Source: Tautonia marina (lineage in GTDB: Bacteria > Planctomycetota > Planctomycetia > Isosphaerales > Isosphaeraceae). From it: a stretch of DNA of 64,000 nt. Positions 26,866 through 36,133 of this stretch are shown here, in pieces (the first letter of the stretch is position 1; every line of letters begins with the position of its first letter). The notes under the pieces are model-generated. The model did not search any database and had not been told where the DNA came from. It saw nothing but the letters and a program-made list of their open reading frames with translations. The translations under genes were made by a program, and so were the position numbers. The stretch spans positions 248,001-312,000 of the forward strand of contig NZ_WEZF01000003.1 of the NCBI RefSeq assembly GCF_009177065.1, read 5' to 3'.

Positions 26866-27768
26866 ATGTCGGCCGCTGCCGATCCCCAGGCCGCCCTGAG
26901 AGACTTCGTTAAGACCCACGATTTCTTCGTCGGGATCGACAGTGACGGCTGCGTGTTCGACACAATGGAGGTCAAGCACAAGGAGTGCTTCATCCCCAAC
27001 ATCATCAAGTACTTTGGCCTGGCAGCAGTCTCAAAATATGCTCGGGAAGCCGCGGAATTCGTTAATCTGTACTCGAAGCATCGCGGGATCAATCGGTTCC
27101 CGGCCCTGACCGGAGCGCTCGATCTGCTCGAACGACGGCCCGAAGTCCAGCGCCGAGGGGTCAAAATTCCCGAACTGCGAGGACTGCGCGACTGGATTGC
27201 CCGGGAGTCGAAGCTGGGGAACCCAGTTCTGAAGGCTGAGGTCGAACGAACCGGCGACCCCGACCTGACGCTCTGCCTGAAGTGGAGCGAGGCGGTCAAC
27301 CAAACCGTGGGAGAGATCGTCCACAACGTCCCGCCGTTTCCGATGGTTCGGGAGTCGATGGAGGCGCTGAAGGGGAAGGCTGACGTGATGGTCGTTTCGG
27401 CCACCCCGGTCGAGGCCCTGACCCGAGAATGGGAGGAACACGATTTGGCCCAGTACGTCGGCCTGATCGCCGGGCAGGAGCTTGGGTCGAAGAAAGAACA
27501 CCTGGGAATGGCCGCGGGAGGCCGTTATGCCCCCGACCACATCCTGATGGTGGGGGATGCCCCCGGTGACCGCAAGGCCGCCGAGGCCAACGGGGTCCTC
27601 TTTTACCCGATCAACCCGGGCTTCGAAGAGCAGTCTTGGCAGCGCTTTCATGACGAGGCGCTTCCTCGGTTCTTCAACGGCACCTATGCCGGGGCGTACA
27701 TGGCCGAGCGGATCGCCGAGTTCGAGGCGTTGCTCCCGGAGCATCCACCCTGGGAGTCGGCGTCCTGA
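26866..27768 (+). CDS. HAD family hydrolase
   Basis: The 300-residue cytoplasmic product has HAD motif I as FFVGIDSDGCVFDTMEVK (D25xD27), motif II as VMVVSATPVEAL, and motif IV as ILMVGDAPGDRKAAEANG. The cap region between about 60 and 150 is large and helical. This is the phosphatase/phosphoglycolate-like branch; the substrate is probably a small phosphorylated metabolite. It precedes the phosphofructokinase and 6-phosphogluconate dehydrogenase genes on the same strand, separated from the former by 214 nt with a tandem repeat, so it may belong to sugar-phosphate metabolism. The link is by position only. Confidence 0.88.
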   Translation: MSAAADPQAALRDFVKTHDFFVGIDSDGCVFDTMEVKHKECFIPNIIKYFGLAAVSKYAREAAEFVNLYSKHRGINRFPALTGALDLLERRPEVQRRGVKIPELRGLRDWIARESKLGNPVLKAEVERTGDPDLTLCLKWSEAVNQTVGEIVHNVPPFPMVRESMEALKGKADVMVVSATPVEALTREWEEHDLAQYVGLIAGQELGSKKEHLGMAAGGRYAPDHILMVGDAPGDRKAAEANGVLFYPINPGFEEQSWQRFHDEALPRFFNGTYAGAYMAERIAEFEALLPEHPPWESAS

Positions 27769-27888
27769 GCCGCTCACCGATCCGGACTGACTGAGAGCCG
27801 GTCGCACGCGACGCTCTCGACCGCGACTTGAGCAAACGCAAATGTGACGTCTCCCGAGCCCATGACTCCCCAAGCTTCCCGGCTTCCA

Positions 27889-27958
27889 GGTCGGGACCGC
27901 GATGCGATCCCCGAGGAACGGTCGGGACCGCGATGCGATCCCCGAGGAACGGTCGGGG
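27889..27958 (+). repeat. 31-bp tandem repeat in the phosphofructokinase leader
   Basis: Two exact 31-bp copies (27889-27919 and 27920-27950) are followed by about 8 nt of a third. Each copy contains GCGATGCG and CGAGGAACGG, so each carries an ATG and a weak purine-rich run. The repeat ends 24 nt before the chosen start codon. Confidence 0.9.
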
Positions 27959-27982
27959 ATCGCCACACTCCGAGGTACTCCC

Positions 27983-29275
27983 ATGCCCGCGTCCAACGTC
28001 GTCGTGGCCCAGTCCGGCGGCCCGACCTGTGTGATCAATAACAGCCTCCGCGGGATCGTCGAGACCTGCTTCCGCATGCCGGATCACTTCGGCAAGGTCT
28101 TCGCAGGCCGGTTCGGGATCGAAGGGGTGCTCAAGGAAGAGTTGATCGATCTCTCGGCCTCGCCGGCCGAGGAGATCGCCCTCTTGCGTACCTCTCCTGC
28201 CGCCGGTGGCATCGGGACCTGCCGATACAAGCTCAAGCCGGGGCAGGATGAAGATTTCGCCCGTGTCGTTGAGGTATTGAAGGCCCACAACGTCGGCTAC
28301 TTTTTCTACATCGGTGGCAACGACTCGCAGGACACCGCCCACAAGGTTGCCCAGCTTGCTCACGAGAAGGGGCTCGACCTCATCGCCACCGGCGTGCCGA
28401 AGACCATCGACAACGACCTGGGAGACAGCGAGTTCACCCTGCTCGACCACTCCCCCGGCTACGGTTCGGTCGCCCGGTACATGGCCCAGTACGTCCGGCA
28501 GGTGAATGAGGAAAACGCCGGGAGTTGCCCGGCCGATCCGGTGATGGTCATTCAGGCGATGGGCCGGAAGATCGGCTATATCCCCGCCGCCGCTCGCCTG
28601 GCCGACCCGAACCGAGAGATGCCGCTCCAAATCTACATGGCCGAATCGAAGGTCAGCCTCGAACAACTCGGTCAGAATGTTGTCGAGACCCTCCGCGAGT
28701 TCGGCCGCTGCATCGTGGTCGTCTCCGAAGGCTTCGACGTGGGAGAGTTGGGTGCCTCGCGCGACACCTTCGGCCACGTCCAGTTCAGCGCCAGCCAGAC
28801 GACCGTCGCCCAGGTCGTCACCAACTACATCAACTCGCTCGATCTTCCCGTACCCGGCAAGGCCCGCTTCCAGATTCCGGGAACCGACCAGCGTAACGCC
28901 ATCGCCTACGCCAGCGTGGTCGATCTCGACGAAGCCTACCGGGTCGGCTGCCACGCCGTGGCTGTTGCCCGGAATGATGGCAACGGCTACATGGCGACCA
29001 TCCTCCGCGACCGGACGCGAGGGGGTTACAGCGTGACCTACAATAAGGTCCCGCTCGAACAGGTCGCCGCCAAGGATCGCTCGTTCCCGGACCACTGGAT
29101 CGCCCCGAACCGCATTGACGTGACCGACGAGTTCGTCGAGTACGCTCGCCCCCTGATCGGGGACGACTGGGTCAGCGTCCCACAAGTTGACGGGCTCGCC
29201 CGGTTCGCCAAGATTTCCCAGGTTCTCGCCCCGAAGAAGCTCTCGACCTACGTTCCCCAGACCTACCGTCGATAG
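27983..29275 (+). CDS. pfp: 6-phosphofructokinase, pyrophosphate-dependent type
   Basis: I start at the ATG at 27983 (MPASNVVVAQSGGPTCVINN) with GAGG about 7 nt upstream; an in-frame extension runs back through the 31-bp repeat. The 430-residue product shows GGNDSQDTA at 111-119 and PKTIDNDLGDSEF at 139-151. Asp114 in GGxDS and Lys140 in PKTIDND mark PPi-using enzymes, where ATP-type PFKs have Gly and Gly/Ser-type residues. It would interconvert fructose 6-phosphate and fructose 1,6-bisphosphate with PPi, reversibly. gnd follows after 68 nt, probably in one operon. Confidence 0.9.
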   Translation: MPASNVVVAQSGGPTCVINNSLRGIVETCFRMPDHFGKVFAGRFGIEGVLKEELIDLSASPAEEIALLRTSPAAGGIGTCRYKLKPGQDEDFARVVEVLKAHNVGYFFYIGGNDSQDTAHKVAQLAHEKGLDLIATGVPKTIDNDLGDSEFTLLDHSPGYGSVARYMAQYVRQVNEENAGSCPADPVMVIQAMGRKIGYIPAAARLADPNREMPLQIYMAESKVSLEQLGQNVVETLREFGRCIVVVSEGFDVGELGASRDTFGHVQFSASQTTVAQVVTNYINSLDLPVPGKARFQIPGTDQRNAIAYASVVDLDEAYRVGCHAVAVARNDGNGYMATILRDRTRGGYSVTYNKVPLEQVAAKDRSFPDHWIAPNRIDVTDEFVEYARPLIGDDWVSVPQVDGLARFAKISQVLAPKKLSTYVPQTYRR

Positions 29276-29343
29276 CCCCGGCCCGATCGTCGTTCGCCCA
29301 TACTCACAGACCCCGATCGACCCGACAGACAGAGAAGATTCTG

Positions 29344-30807
29344 ATGTCCACTCCCACCGCCGACATCGGCCTGATTGGCCTCGCCGTCATGGGCGAGAAC
29401 CTCGTTCTCAACATGGAGGACCACGGGTTCACTGTGGCCGTCTACAACCGGACCACCAGCCGGGTTGACGAGTTTCTGGCCGATCGGGCAAAAGGGAAGA
29501 AGATCATCGGGTGTCACAGCATCGAGAAGCTGGTCGCGTCTCTCAAATCACCGCGCAAGATCATGATTATGGTCAAGGCGGGCGCGGCGGTCGATGCAGT
29601 GATCGACCAGCTTGTCCCCCATCTGGAGAAGGGGGATATTCTGATCGACGGCGGCAACACCCATTACCCCGACACAACCCGGCGGACCCGAGCCCTGAAG
29701 GAAAAAGGGCTCCAGTTCATCGGCACAGGGGTTTCGGGTGGCGAGGAGGGAGCACTCAAAGGCCCCTCCATTATGCCCGGAGGCGACCCCGAAGCCTGGC
29801 CACCCGTCAAGCCGATCTTCCAGTCAATCGCCGCGAAGGTAGACGACGGCACCCCGTGTTGTGACTGGGTCGGCCCCGAGGGCGCGGGCCATTACGTGAA
29901 GATGGTCCACAACGGGATCGAATATGGGGATATGCAACTGATTTGTGAGGCATATCACCTGCTTCATTCGCTCCTTGGATTCAACGCCGAGGCGCTGCAC
30001 GAGGTCTTCGATCGCTGGAACTCGGGTCCGCTCGATAGCTACCTGATTGAGATTACCCGCGATATCTTCGGCTACCGTGATCCCGAAACCGGCAAACCGA
30101 TGGTCGATCTGATCCTCGACACCGCGGGTCAGAAAGGAACGGGCAAGTGGACCGTCGTTTCCTCGGCCGACCTCGGCGTGCCACTGACCTTGATCGCCGA
30201 GGCCGTCTATGCGCGATGCCTCTCGGCCCTGAAGGATGAACGCGTTCGAGCCTCGAAGATTCTCAAAGGTCCGGCCGACGAGAGTTTTTCAGGAAACATT
30301 CAGCAGTTCGTTGATGATGTCGAGATGGCATTGTATGCCAGCAAGATTATGTCCTACGCCCAGGGCTTCGCCTTGATGAACGCCATGGCGAAGGAGTCTG
30401 GCTGGACGATCGACAACGGCAAAGTCGCGCTCATGTGGCGCGGCGGTTGCATCATCCGGAGCGCGTTCCTGGGCAAGATCAAGGAAGCGTTCGATCGTAC
30501 CCCCGATCTCGACAACCTGATGCTCGACCCTTATTTCCATCATGAGATCGAGCGTGCCCAGAACGGTTGGCGACGGGTCGTCTCTGTCGCGGTGAGCCGC
30601 GGGATCCCGGTCCCTGCCATGAGTTCGGCCCTCGCCTACTACGACGGCTACCGTTCCGATCGTCTTCCGACCAACCTCCTGCAGGCTCAGCGCGACTATT
30701 TCGGTGCTCACACCTACGAGCGCATCGACCGATCCCGCGGTGAGTTCTTCCACACCAACTGGACCGGACGAGGAGGAACCACCGCCTCGACCACCTACAA
30801 CGCCTGA
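29344..30807 (+). CDS. gnd: 6-phosphogluconate dehydrogenase (decarboxylating)
   Basis: The 487-residue product oxidises and decarboxylates 6-phosphogluconate to ribulose 5-phosphate in the pentose phosphate pathway. NADP-binding motif GLIGLAVMGENLVLNM is at 9-24, followed by VYNRTTSRVDEF. The substrate-binding signature GVSGGEEGALKGPSIMPGG and catalytic VKMVHNGIEYGDMQL are present. The C-terminus carries YFGAHTYERIDRSRGEFFHTNW as in long-chain (about 470-480) dimeric enzymes. It follows the PPi-type phosphofructokinase after 68 nt and ends at a clear terminator, so the pair probably forms a small carbon-metabolism operon. Confidence 0.96.
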   Translation: MSTPTADIGLIGLAVMGENLVLNMEDHGFTVAVYNRTTSRVDEFLADRAKGKKIIGCHSIEKLVASLKSPRKIMIMVKAGAAVDAVIDQLVPHLEKGDILIDGGNTHYPDTTRRTRALKEKGLQFIGTGVSGGEEGALKGPSIMPGGDPEAWPPVKPIFQSIAAKVDDGTPCCDWVGPEGAGHYVKMVHNGIEYGDMQLICEAYHLLHSLLGFNAEALHEVFDRWNSGPLDSYLIEITRDIFGYRDPETGKPMVDLILDTAGQKGTGKWTVVSSADLGVPLTLIAEAVYARCLSALKDERVRASKILKGPADESFSGNIQQFVDDVEMALYASKIMSYAQGFALMNAMAKESGWTIDNGKVALMWRGGCIIRSAFLGKIKEAFDRTPDLDNLMLDPYFHHEIERAQNGWRRVVSVAVSRGIPVPAMSSALAYYDGYRSDRLPTNLLQAQRDYFGAHTYERIDRSRGEFFHTNWTGRGGTTASTTYNA

Positions 30808-30833
30808 GCCCCCCGTCATCGGAGTTCGAATTT

Positions 30834-30867
30834 CGGGACAGCCTTCGCGGGCTGTCCCGGCTTTTTT
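30834..30867 (+). terminator. Intrinsic terminator after gnd
   Basis: A perfect 10-bp stem (CGGGACAGCC at 30834-30843 with its complement at 30850-30859), a 6-nt loop TTCGCG and then GCTTTTTT form a textbook rho-independent terminator 26 nt after the gnd stop. The rest of the 309-nt gap to the next gene (to 31116) holds no recognised gene; a TAGAAT at 31050-31055 is a possible -10 element for the downstream gene. Confidence 0.92.
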
Positions 30868-31116
30868 CAGGCTCCTGTCCGGGAAAACCTGGATTGAGGA
30901 TCTGCTCTCCTTTCGGAGGTCGACCGCCACACGATCGCAAGGAAGCCCCACCTTGGCTCAATTCACCGATCCGAGCCCCAACGCCTCAGGCTCGACATCA
31001 GTTGCGTGAAACCGGTCGTCATCTTCATCAAGCGTTCATCGATCCCGAATAGAATGAAATAGTTCACGAGTCGTTGTCTGTCGCGTGCCAACCGGCATTG
31101 AGAAGGGGCATCGTTC

Positions 31117-32421
31117 ATGTGTCGGTCATCCTGGATTCTGGTGATTGCCATCGCGTTGGGAGTTGCCGGAGCAAGTTCGGCACGGGGAACGGAGGCCAGG
31201 GCCGGCTCGGATCACTCGAAGACGGTGGTGGTCTGGATCAGCCTTGATGGCTGGCGTTCGGATTATCTGGACCGTGGTGCGTCTCCCTTTTTGAATGAGT
31301 TGGCGCAACAAGGAGCGAGCAGCCGAGCCTTGATTCCAGTCTTCCCCTCCCTGACATTCCCGAGCCATGTCTCACAGGCGACAGGAGTGGGAGTCGAGAA
31401 ACATGGAATCCCAAGCAACAGTTTTTATGATGATGAGACCGGATTATTCTACCGATACCCGGGTGATGCCGCTCTGCTGGAGGCCGAGCCCATCTGGCTG
31501 ACGGCCGCTCGCCAAGGCTTGCGGGTGGCATCACTCGACTGGACCCTCTCACATAACCAGCTTGGTCCCATTCGAACGGCCTATTTCGACCCTGCGTTCG
31601 ATGGCAAGCTCTCCGACGCCGAGCGACTCAATCGCCTGCTCTCCGTTTGGAGAGAGGATCGCGGCAAGGAACCGCTGCAGCTCTTGCTCGGCTATGCAAG
31701 TGGCCTTGATAAGGCTGGCCACTCCAACGGTCCCGACGCGCCCGAAGTGGTCGATGCGATCCGAGAGATCGATGGCCTTCTCAAACACTTTCATGGCGAA
31801 TTGCTTGAACTATGGCACTCGAAGATGAAGCCGGAGGACCAGCTTATCGTGCTCCTCACGACCGATCACGGCATGTCGACCGTTTCGACGATGGTGGATC
31901 TCGATCGGTTGGCCGGAGTCGAGCGGGCTCCGGGAGTCGTCCGTCTGACCAGTGGCAACATCGGACATCTCTTCTTCACCGAACGCAATGATCCGGAACG
32001 TGAGGCGAAGATCGACAAGGCTATCGAACGCGTGAACACGTTTGACTTCGCACGTGCGTTCCGTCGTGAATCGCTACCACAAGCCTGGGAGTACCGTCAC
32101 CCGACTCGGGTTGGCGACGTCGTCGTCGTGCTTGAGACTGGCTTCGCCTTCTCGGGGAGAGGGTTTGAATCCGCCGATGGCCGTGCCACCGCTGCCGTTG
32201 AGGACGTTGACGGTCCACTGGGAATGCATGGCTACGACCCCGTCACAAACCCCGAGATGCTCGGCGCGGCCATCGTTTGGCGCTTTCCCGAACCGATCGG
32301 CGGCCTCGACCTCGGCCCTGTTCACTCCCTTCAGCTTCATGCCACCGTGGCCCGATTCCTGGGCATCGCCCCCGCCGAAGGGGCTCGGCAGGATGGAATC
32401 GAGCTTCCAAGTCCAGAGTGA
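31117..32421 (+). CDS. Secreted type I phosphodiesterase/nucleotide pyrophosphatase (Npp-like)
   Basis: The 434-residue product begins with a signal peptide (MCRSSWILVIAIALGVAGASSARG). The alkaline phosphatase superfamily core follows: VVVWISLDGWRSDYLD (first Asp ligand), PVFPSLTFPSHVSQATG with the Thr nucleophile in the PSLTFPSH motif, GLDKAGHSNGPD, and VLLTTDHGMS with the second metal site. These match ectonucleotide pyrophosphatase/phosphodiesterases, which cleave phosphodiester or pyrophosphate bonds outside the cytoplasm, probably for phosphate scavenging. Its stop codon abuts the topB stop with no spacer (convergent). A terminator upstream isolates it from gnd. Confidence 0.9.
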   Translation: MCRSSWILVIAIALGVAGASSARGTEARAGSDHSKTVVVWISLDGWRSDYLDRGASPFLNELAQQGASSRALIPVFPSLTFPSHVSQATGVGVEKHGIPSNSFYDDETGLFYRYPGDAALLEAEPIWLTAARQGLRVASLDWTLSHNQLGPIRTAYFDPAFDGKLSDAERLNRLLSVWREDRGKEPLQLLLGYASGLDKAGHSNGPDAPEVVDAIREIDGLLKHFHGELLELWHSKMKPEDQLIVLLTTDHGMSTVSTMVDLDRLAGVERAPGVVRLTSGNIGHLFFTERNDPEREAKIDKAIERVNTFDFARAFRRESLPQAWEYRHPTRVGDVVVVLETGFAFSGRGFESADGRATAAVEDVDGPLGMHGYDPVTNPEMLGAAIVWRFPEPIGGLDLGPVHSLQLHATVARFLGIAPAEGARQDGIELPSPE

Positions 32422-34845
32422 TTACGCCTCGAACTCCAGGCGCACCTCTCCCTCATCGAGTTTCAAGCGAGCCGCGAACGGTTTGCCAGCCCTGGACTTG
32501 AACCCCTTGAGCGTGGCGGTTTTTCCCTGCGTGAGCAGTGTCCTGGCAGTGCGGGCCGTGATTCGCTTCCCCGAAATCGATTTCCAGAGAGCGAACGAAC
32601 AACCAGATTTCCACGCCCGGCAACTGAACGATTTTGGTTGTTCCACCACATCTGCACCGCATCGAGGGCAGGGGCCAAGAGCAATCGGGGCGAACGCCGA
32701 CTTTGATTCTTCCCCTGACACCGTTTCCGGAGCCTTCCGGCGCTTCGAGGACTTCGATCGCGGAGCACCCATCGTTCGAGACGGTTGGCTCTTGGAAGCA
32801 CCAAACCGCCTCGGAAGCGCATGAGGAACCGGGATCGGAAGGAGGTCTCCCGAATCGGCCAGCCGCAGCAGGCATGGACCGGAGGAGGGCAGGGCGATCG
32901 CCCGAGCCAGCACCCTGCGCTGGAGGAGTTCGCGAATCTGATGGTCGGTCAAGGGAACCCCTTCATATTCTCTCCAGAGGACGAAGCTGCAACCGTCTTT
33001 CCATGCCGAGCATCCGAACCCCCGCTTCCCAGCGATGACCGGACGGCCGCATCGGGGGCAGTCGCCAAGGCGATCCGGGTCGATCGGCTGGTCCGGTTCA
33101 TCACCGACGATCGCTTGGGTGAATTGGGCAATCTCGTTCATGAAGTGCTCCGGGGCGAGCCGACCGCGCTCGATCTCTCGGAGTTTGGCCTCCCAGTCAC
33201 CGGTCAGTTCCGGCGAAGTCAGAGGCCGTGATCGGATTGAAGCGATGAGAAATCGCCCCAGATCGGTCGCGGCCAGCGTCTTCTTGTCGCGGACGACATA
33301 GCCTCGGGTCAACAAGGTTTCAATGATCGACGCCCGCGTGGCGGGAGTTCCCAGCCCGCGCTCTTTGAGGGCGTCACGAAGCTGCTCGTCCTCAACGAAC
33401 CGGCCCGCGGTTTCCATCGCGGCAAGCAAGGTCGCTTCGGTGTACGGCTTCGGCGGGGTGGTCTCTCCGCGCCGGACAAACGGGTCGTGTGGTCCGGATT
33501 CTCCCGCGACGAACTCAGGAAGTTCCTGTTCCTCCTCTTTCGTGTCGTCGGTCTTACGGGGATAGAGCGTGGTCCAGCCAGGATCGACGACTCGTACACC
33601 TCGGGCCCGAAAAGGAATCTCGGCGGAAACCGCATTGACGGTCGTGACTTCCTTGATGCACGGAGGAAAGAACGCGGCGATCAATCGGGTGACGACCGCG
33701 TCGAAGACCTTCGCCGCGGCAGGAGCAAGTGATCCGGGAGCCTTGCCGGTTGGGATGATGGCGTGGTGGTCGCTGACTTTTTTGTCGTCGATGATTCGAC
33801 CGCTGAACGGGAGCGATGAACAGTCGAGCGATCCGACGGCATCTGGCTTCAGCACTTGAAGCTTTTCCAGGATGGCGGGGAGCTTCCCTTTCATGTCGTT
33901 GCCAAGGTATCGAGAGTCGGTTCGGGGATAGCTGATGAGCTTTGCTTCGTAAAGCGATTGGGCGGCCTTGAGCGTGTCGTCGGCGGAAAGGCCGAATCGG
34001 CGGTTCATGTCACGCTGCAGGTCGGTTAGGTCATAGAGCTGGGGAGGTAGGACTCGCTCTCGTTTTCGATCCACCCCCAAAAGATGAAGGGGTTGATCCC
34101 TGACACGGTCAAGAAGCGCGTTGGCGTCCTCCTCGGTCTTGAAGCGGCCGCCCGTGTAGGAAAACGTCACCTTCCGGTAGCGGGTCATCAGCTCCCAGAA
34201 CGGTTCGGGCCGAAAGATCCGGATCTCTTCATCTCTCCGAACGATAAGTGCCAGAACGGGAGTCTGCACACGGCCAACGCTCCAAAGAATTCCCGTCGAT
34301 CGCTGCCGAACGGTCTGGGAGCGGGTGGCGTTGAGGCCGACGAGCCAGTCCGCCTCGCTTCGGCAGCGGGCGGCTGCATAAAGGGAGTCGTAGTCGGACA
34401 GGGGACGAAGGCGATCGAAGGCGTCTCGAATGGCCTCTCGGGTCAATGAACTGAGCCAGAGCCGACGGACTGGTTTGCGGGTACAGCCGGTCAGTTCGAG
34501 GATATAACGGACAATCAGCTCGCCTTCCCGACCGGCATCGGTCGCGGCGATGATCTCATCAGCCGCTCGAAGGAGCTTGCGCACCGTGGCCAGTTGCGTA
34601 CCGGCTCCGCGTTCGGTGACGGGTTTCAGTTCAAAGCGATCGGGGAGAATCGGTAGCGTCTCAAGCGACCATTTTTTCAACAATGGATCGTAATCTTCCG
34701 GTTCCTTCAAGGTTGCCAGATGCCCAAGCGCCCAGGTCACCTGATAGCCGTTGCCTTCGAGGTAACCATCTCGACGGCTCGATGCGCCAAGGAAGGCGGC
34801 CAGATCACGAGCGACCGACGGTTTTTCGGCGATGACGACGATCAT
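32422..34845 (-). CDS. topB: DNA topoisomerase III (type IA)
   Basis: The start at 34845 has GAGGGGG directly upstream; the frame runs 147 nt further with no support. The 807-residue product opens MIVVIAEKPSVARDLAAFLG (Toprim). The Toprim acidic motif ATDAGREGELI is at 101-111 and the catalytic Tyr306 is in ISYPRTDSRYL. GRVQTPVLALIVRRDEEI is the DNA-binding signature. Two C-terminal zinc-ribbon repeats follow (CPRCGRPVIAG, then CPRCGADVVEQ), each with a CSF(V/A)LW tail. It relaxes negative supercoils and resolves single-stranded links. Length is longer than E. coli TopB (653) because of the C-terminal repeats and a long linker. Confidence 0.94.
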   Translation of the reverse strand: MIVVIAEKPSVARDLAAFLGASSRRDGYLEGNGYQVTWALGHLATLKEPEDYDPLLKKWSLETLPILPDRFELKPVTERGAGTQLATVRKLLRAADEIIAATDAGREGELIVRYILELTGCTRKPVRRLWLSSLTREAIRDAFDRLRPLSDYDSLYAAARCRSEADWLVGLNATRSQTVRQRSTGILWSVGRVQTPVLALIVRRDEEIRIFRPEPFWELMTRYRKVTFSYTGGRFKTEEDANALLDRVRDQPLHLLGVDRKRERVLPPQLYDLTDLQRDMNRRFGLSADDTLKAAQSLYEAKLISYPRTDSRYLGNDMKGKLPAILEKLQVLKPDAVGSLDCSSLPFSGRIIDDKKVSDHHAIIPTGKAPGSLAPAAAKVFDAVVTRLIAAFFPPCIKEVTTVNAVSAEIPFRARGVRVVDPGWTTLYPRKTDDTKEEEQELPEFVAGESGPHDPFVRRGETTPPKPYTEATLLAAMETAGRFVEDEQLRDALKERGLGTPATRASIIETLLTRGYVVRDKKTLAATDLGRFLIASIRSRPLTSPELTGDWEAKLREIERGRLAPEHFMNEIAQFTQAIVGDEPDQPIDPDRLGDCPRCGRPVIAGKRGFGCSAWKDGCSFVLWREYEGVPLTDHQIRELLQRRVLARAIALPSSGPCLLRLADSGDLLPIPVPHALPRRFGASKSQPSRTMGAPRSKSSKRRKAPETVSGEESKSAFAPIALGPCPRCGADVVEQPKSFSCRAWKSGCSFALWKSISGKRITARTARTLLTQGKTATLKGFKSRAGKPFAARLKLDEGEVRLEFEA

Positions 34846-35170
34846 GGCCCCCTCGATTCCAACGTCCCCCGGCGTCCGGAGCGTATTCGTTCCGAATGCC
34901 TGACACGCGAATTGTCTGACCGATTGTACAAGCAAGCCTCGTGTGATCGAAACCGGACGCTTCGACCTTCGACGCGAGCATTGGTCGATCAAGCTTCATG
35001 GTCGATGACGAATCACACGCGGTGAAAGGAAGCATCGGCGGTCAATCGCCATTACAATCGGGGGGTCCGGGACGGTCACCCACGATAAAGTCGTGGAGGC
35101 AATCCCCGGGGCGCATGGGAACCGTGCGTCGACTCGAATCGGAATTCCTAACGGTGCAACTGGAGGAATC
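34846..35170. other. Divergent intergenic region (325 bp)
   Basis: This separates topB (minus) from the sugar isomerase-like gene (plus). No protein-quality frame is visible. A TACAAT at 35053-35058 is a possible -10 element for the plus gene, without a good -35. The ribosome binding sites GAGGGGG (minus, beside 34846) and GGAGGA (35162-35167) are clear. Confidence 0.45.
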
Positions 35171-36043
35171 ATGATCCGCAACGCGACCCTCTCTCGCTGG
35201 CTCGTCATGCCCGCGGTCGTCCTGCTAATGAACTCCGCGGCGCAGGCTCAGCCGCAGATTCCCGACGACGCCAAGATCGGTGGCTTCGCGATCGGTTGCC
35301 AGGCCTATACGTTCAATCGCTTTACGGCCTTCGAGGCGATTGAGAAAACCGCCCAGGCAGGCGGCAAGGTGATCGAGTTCTATCCCGGCCAGGCCCTCAG
35401 CCCCGATGAGCGCGACCTGAAGGTCGGCCACGACCAGCCGGAGGAGGTCACCGCCAAACTGAAGTCGAAGCTCGATGAGCACGGGCTGATCGCGGTCAAC
35501 TACGGCGTGGTCGGCGTCCCGAACAATGAGGACGAGGCTCGGAAGATCTTCGAGTTCGCCAAGGCGATGGGAATGCGAGCGATCACGACCGAGTCGGTCG
35601 ACGCCATCGATGTCCTTGAGAAACTGGCAAAGGAATATAACATCGGCGTGGCCTTCCACAACCACCCGAGCCGTCCGGACAATCCCGATTACAAGGTCTG
35701 GGACCCGAATTACATCGCCGAGCTGGTGAAGGACCGTGATGAGCGCATCGGGGCCTGCGCCGATACGGGTCACTGGGCTCGATCGGGGCTCAACCCCGTG
35801 GAATGCCTGAAAATCCTCAAGGGGCGCATCATCAGCTCGCACCTGAAGGATCTCAACGAGATGGGTCGAGCGGGACATGACGTCCCCTACGGAACCGGCG
35901 TGTGCAACATTGCCGGCGTCCTCGATGAGTTGAAGGCGCAAGGGTTCGAGGGAAACATCTCGATCGAGTACGAGCACGACTGGGAGAATAACGTCCCGGG
36001 CGTCGCTCAGTGCATCGGCTTCGTCCGAGGTTACACCCGCTGA
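35171..36043 (+). CDS. Secreted sugar phosphate isomerase/epimerase-like TIM barrel
   Basis: The start at 35171 has GGAGGA a few bases upstream. The 290-residue product begins with a signal peptide (MIRNATLSRWLVMPAVVLLM, ending AQAQ). The xylose-isomerase-like TIM barrel follows: AIGCQAYTFNRFTAFEAIEK, then VAFHNHPSRPDNPDYKVWD (metal ligand region), GACADTGHWARSGLNP and IISSHLKDLNE, with NISIEYEHDWE at the last metal site. Many exported planctomycete members of this family occur near sugar-degrading genes; the substrate is unknown. The gene is monocistronic and ends at a stem-loop shared with the convergent ACT gene. Confidence 0.87.
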   Translation: MIRNATLSRWLVMPAVVLLMNSAAQAQPQIPDDAKIGGFAIGCQAYTFNRFTAFEAIEKTAQAGGKVIEFYPGQALSPDERDLKVGHDQPEEVTAKLKSKLDEHGLIAVNYGVVGVPNNEDEARKIFEFAKAMGMRAITTESVDAIDVLEKLAKEYNIGVAFHNHPSRPDNPDYKVWDPNYIAELVKDRDERIGACADTGHWARSGLNPVECLKILKGRIISSHLKDLNEMGRAGHDVPYGTGVCNIAGVLDELKAQGFEGNISIEYEHDWENNVPGVAQCIGFVRGYTR

Positions 36044-36083
36044 GCGGGCTCGCTCCAAAACCGCCGAACCCTCAGCGGATGCT

Positions 36084-36118
36084 CCGAAGTGGCCGCACCA
36101 CCAGGCCGGCCACTTCGG
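36084..36118. terminator. Stem-loop between convergent genes, probable bidirectional terminator
   Basis: CCGAAGTGGCC (36084-36094) pairs perfectly with GGCCACTTCGG (36108-36118) over a 13-nt loop. It sits midway between the stops of the sugar isomerase-like gene (36043) and the ACT-domain gene (36134). There is no T-run. Confidence 0.5.
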
Positions 36119-36133
36119 GAACTGACGATGACC

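Noticed and set aside
27889-27958. Possible start of a CRISPR array
   Set aside because: The 31-bp copies are directly adjacent without spacers and no cas gene is near.
27674-29185. Minus-strand open frame (503 codons) opposite the phosphofructokinase
   Set aside because: It crosses the gene boundary and the tandem repeat in antisense, and reads as Val/Gly/Asp-rich shadow with no family motif.
30815-30845. GTTCGAATTTC resembling a tRNA T-loop after gnd
   Set aside because: No acceptor or anticodon stem could be formed around it, and the sequence belongs to the terminator region.
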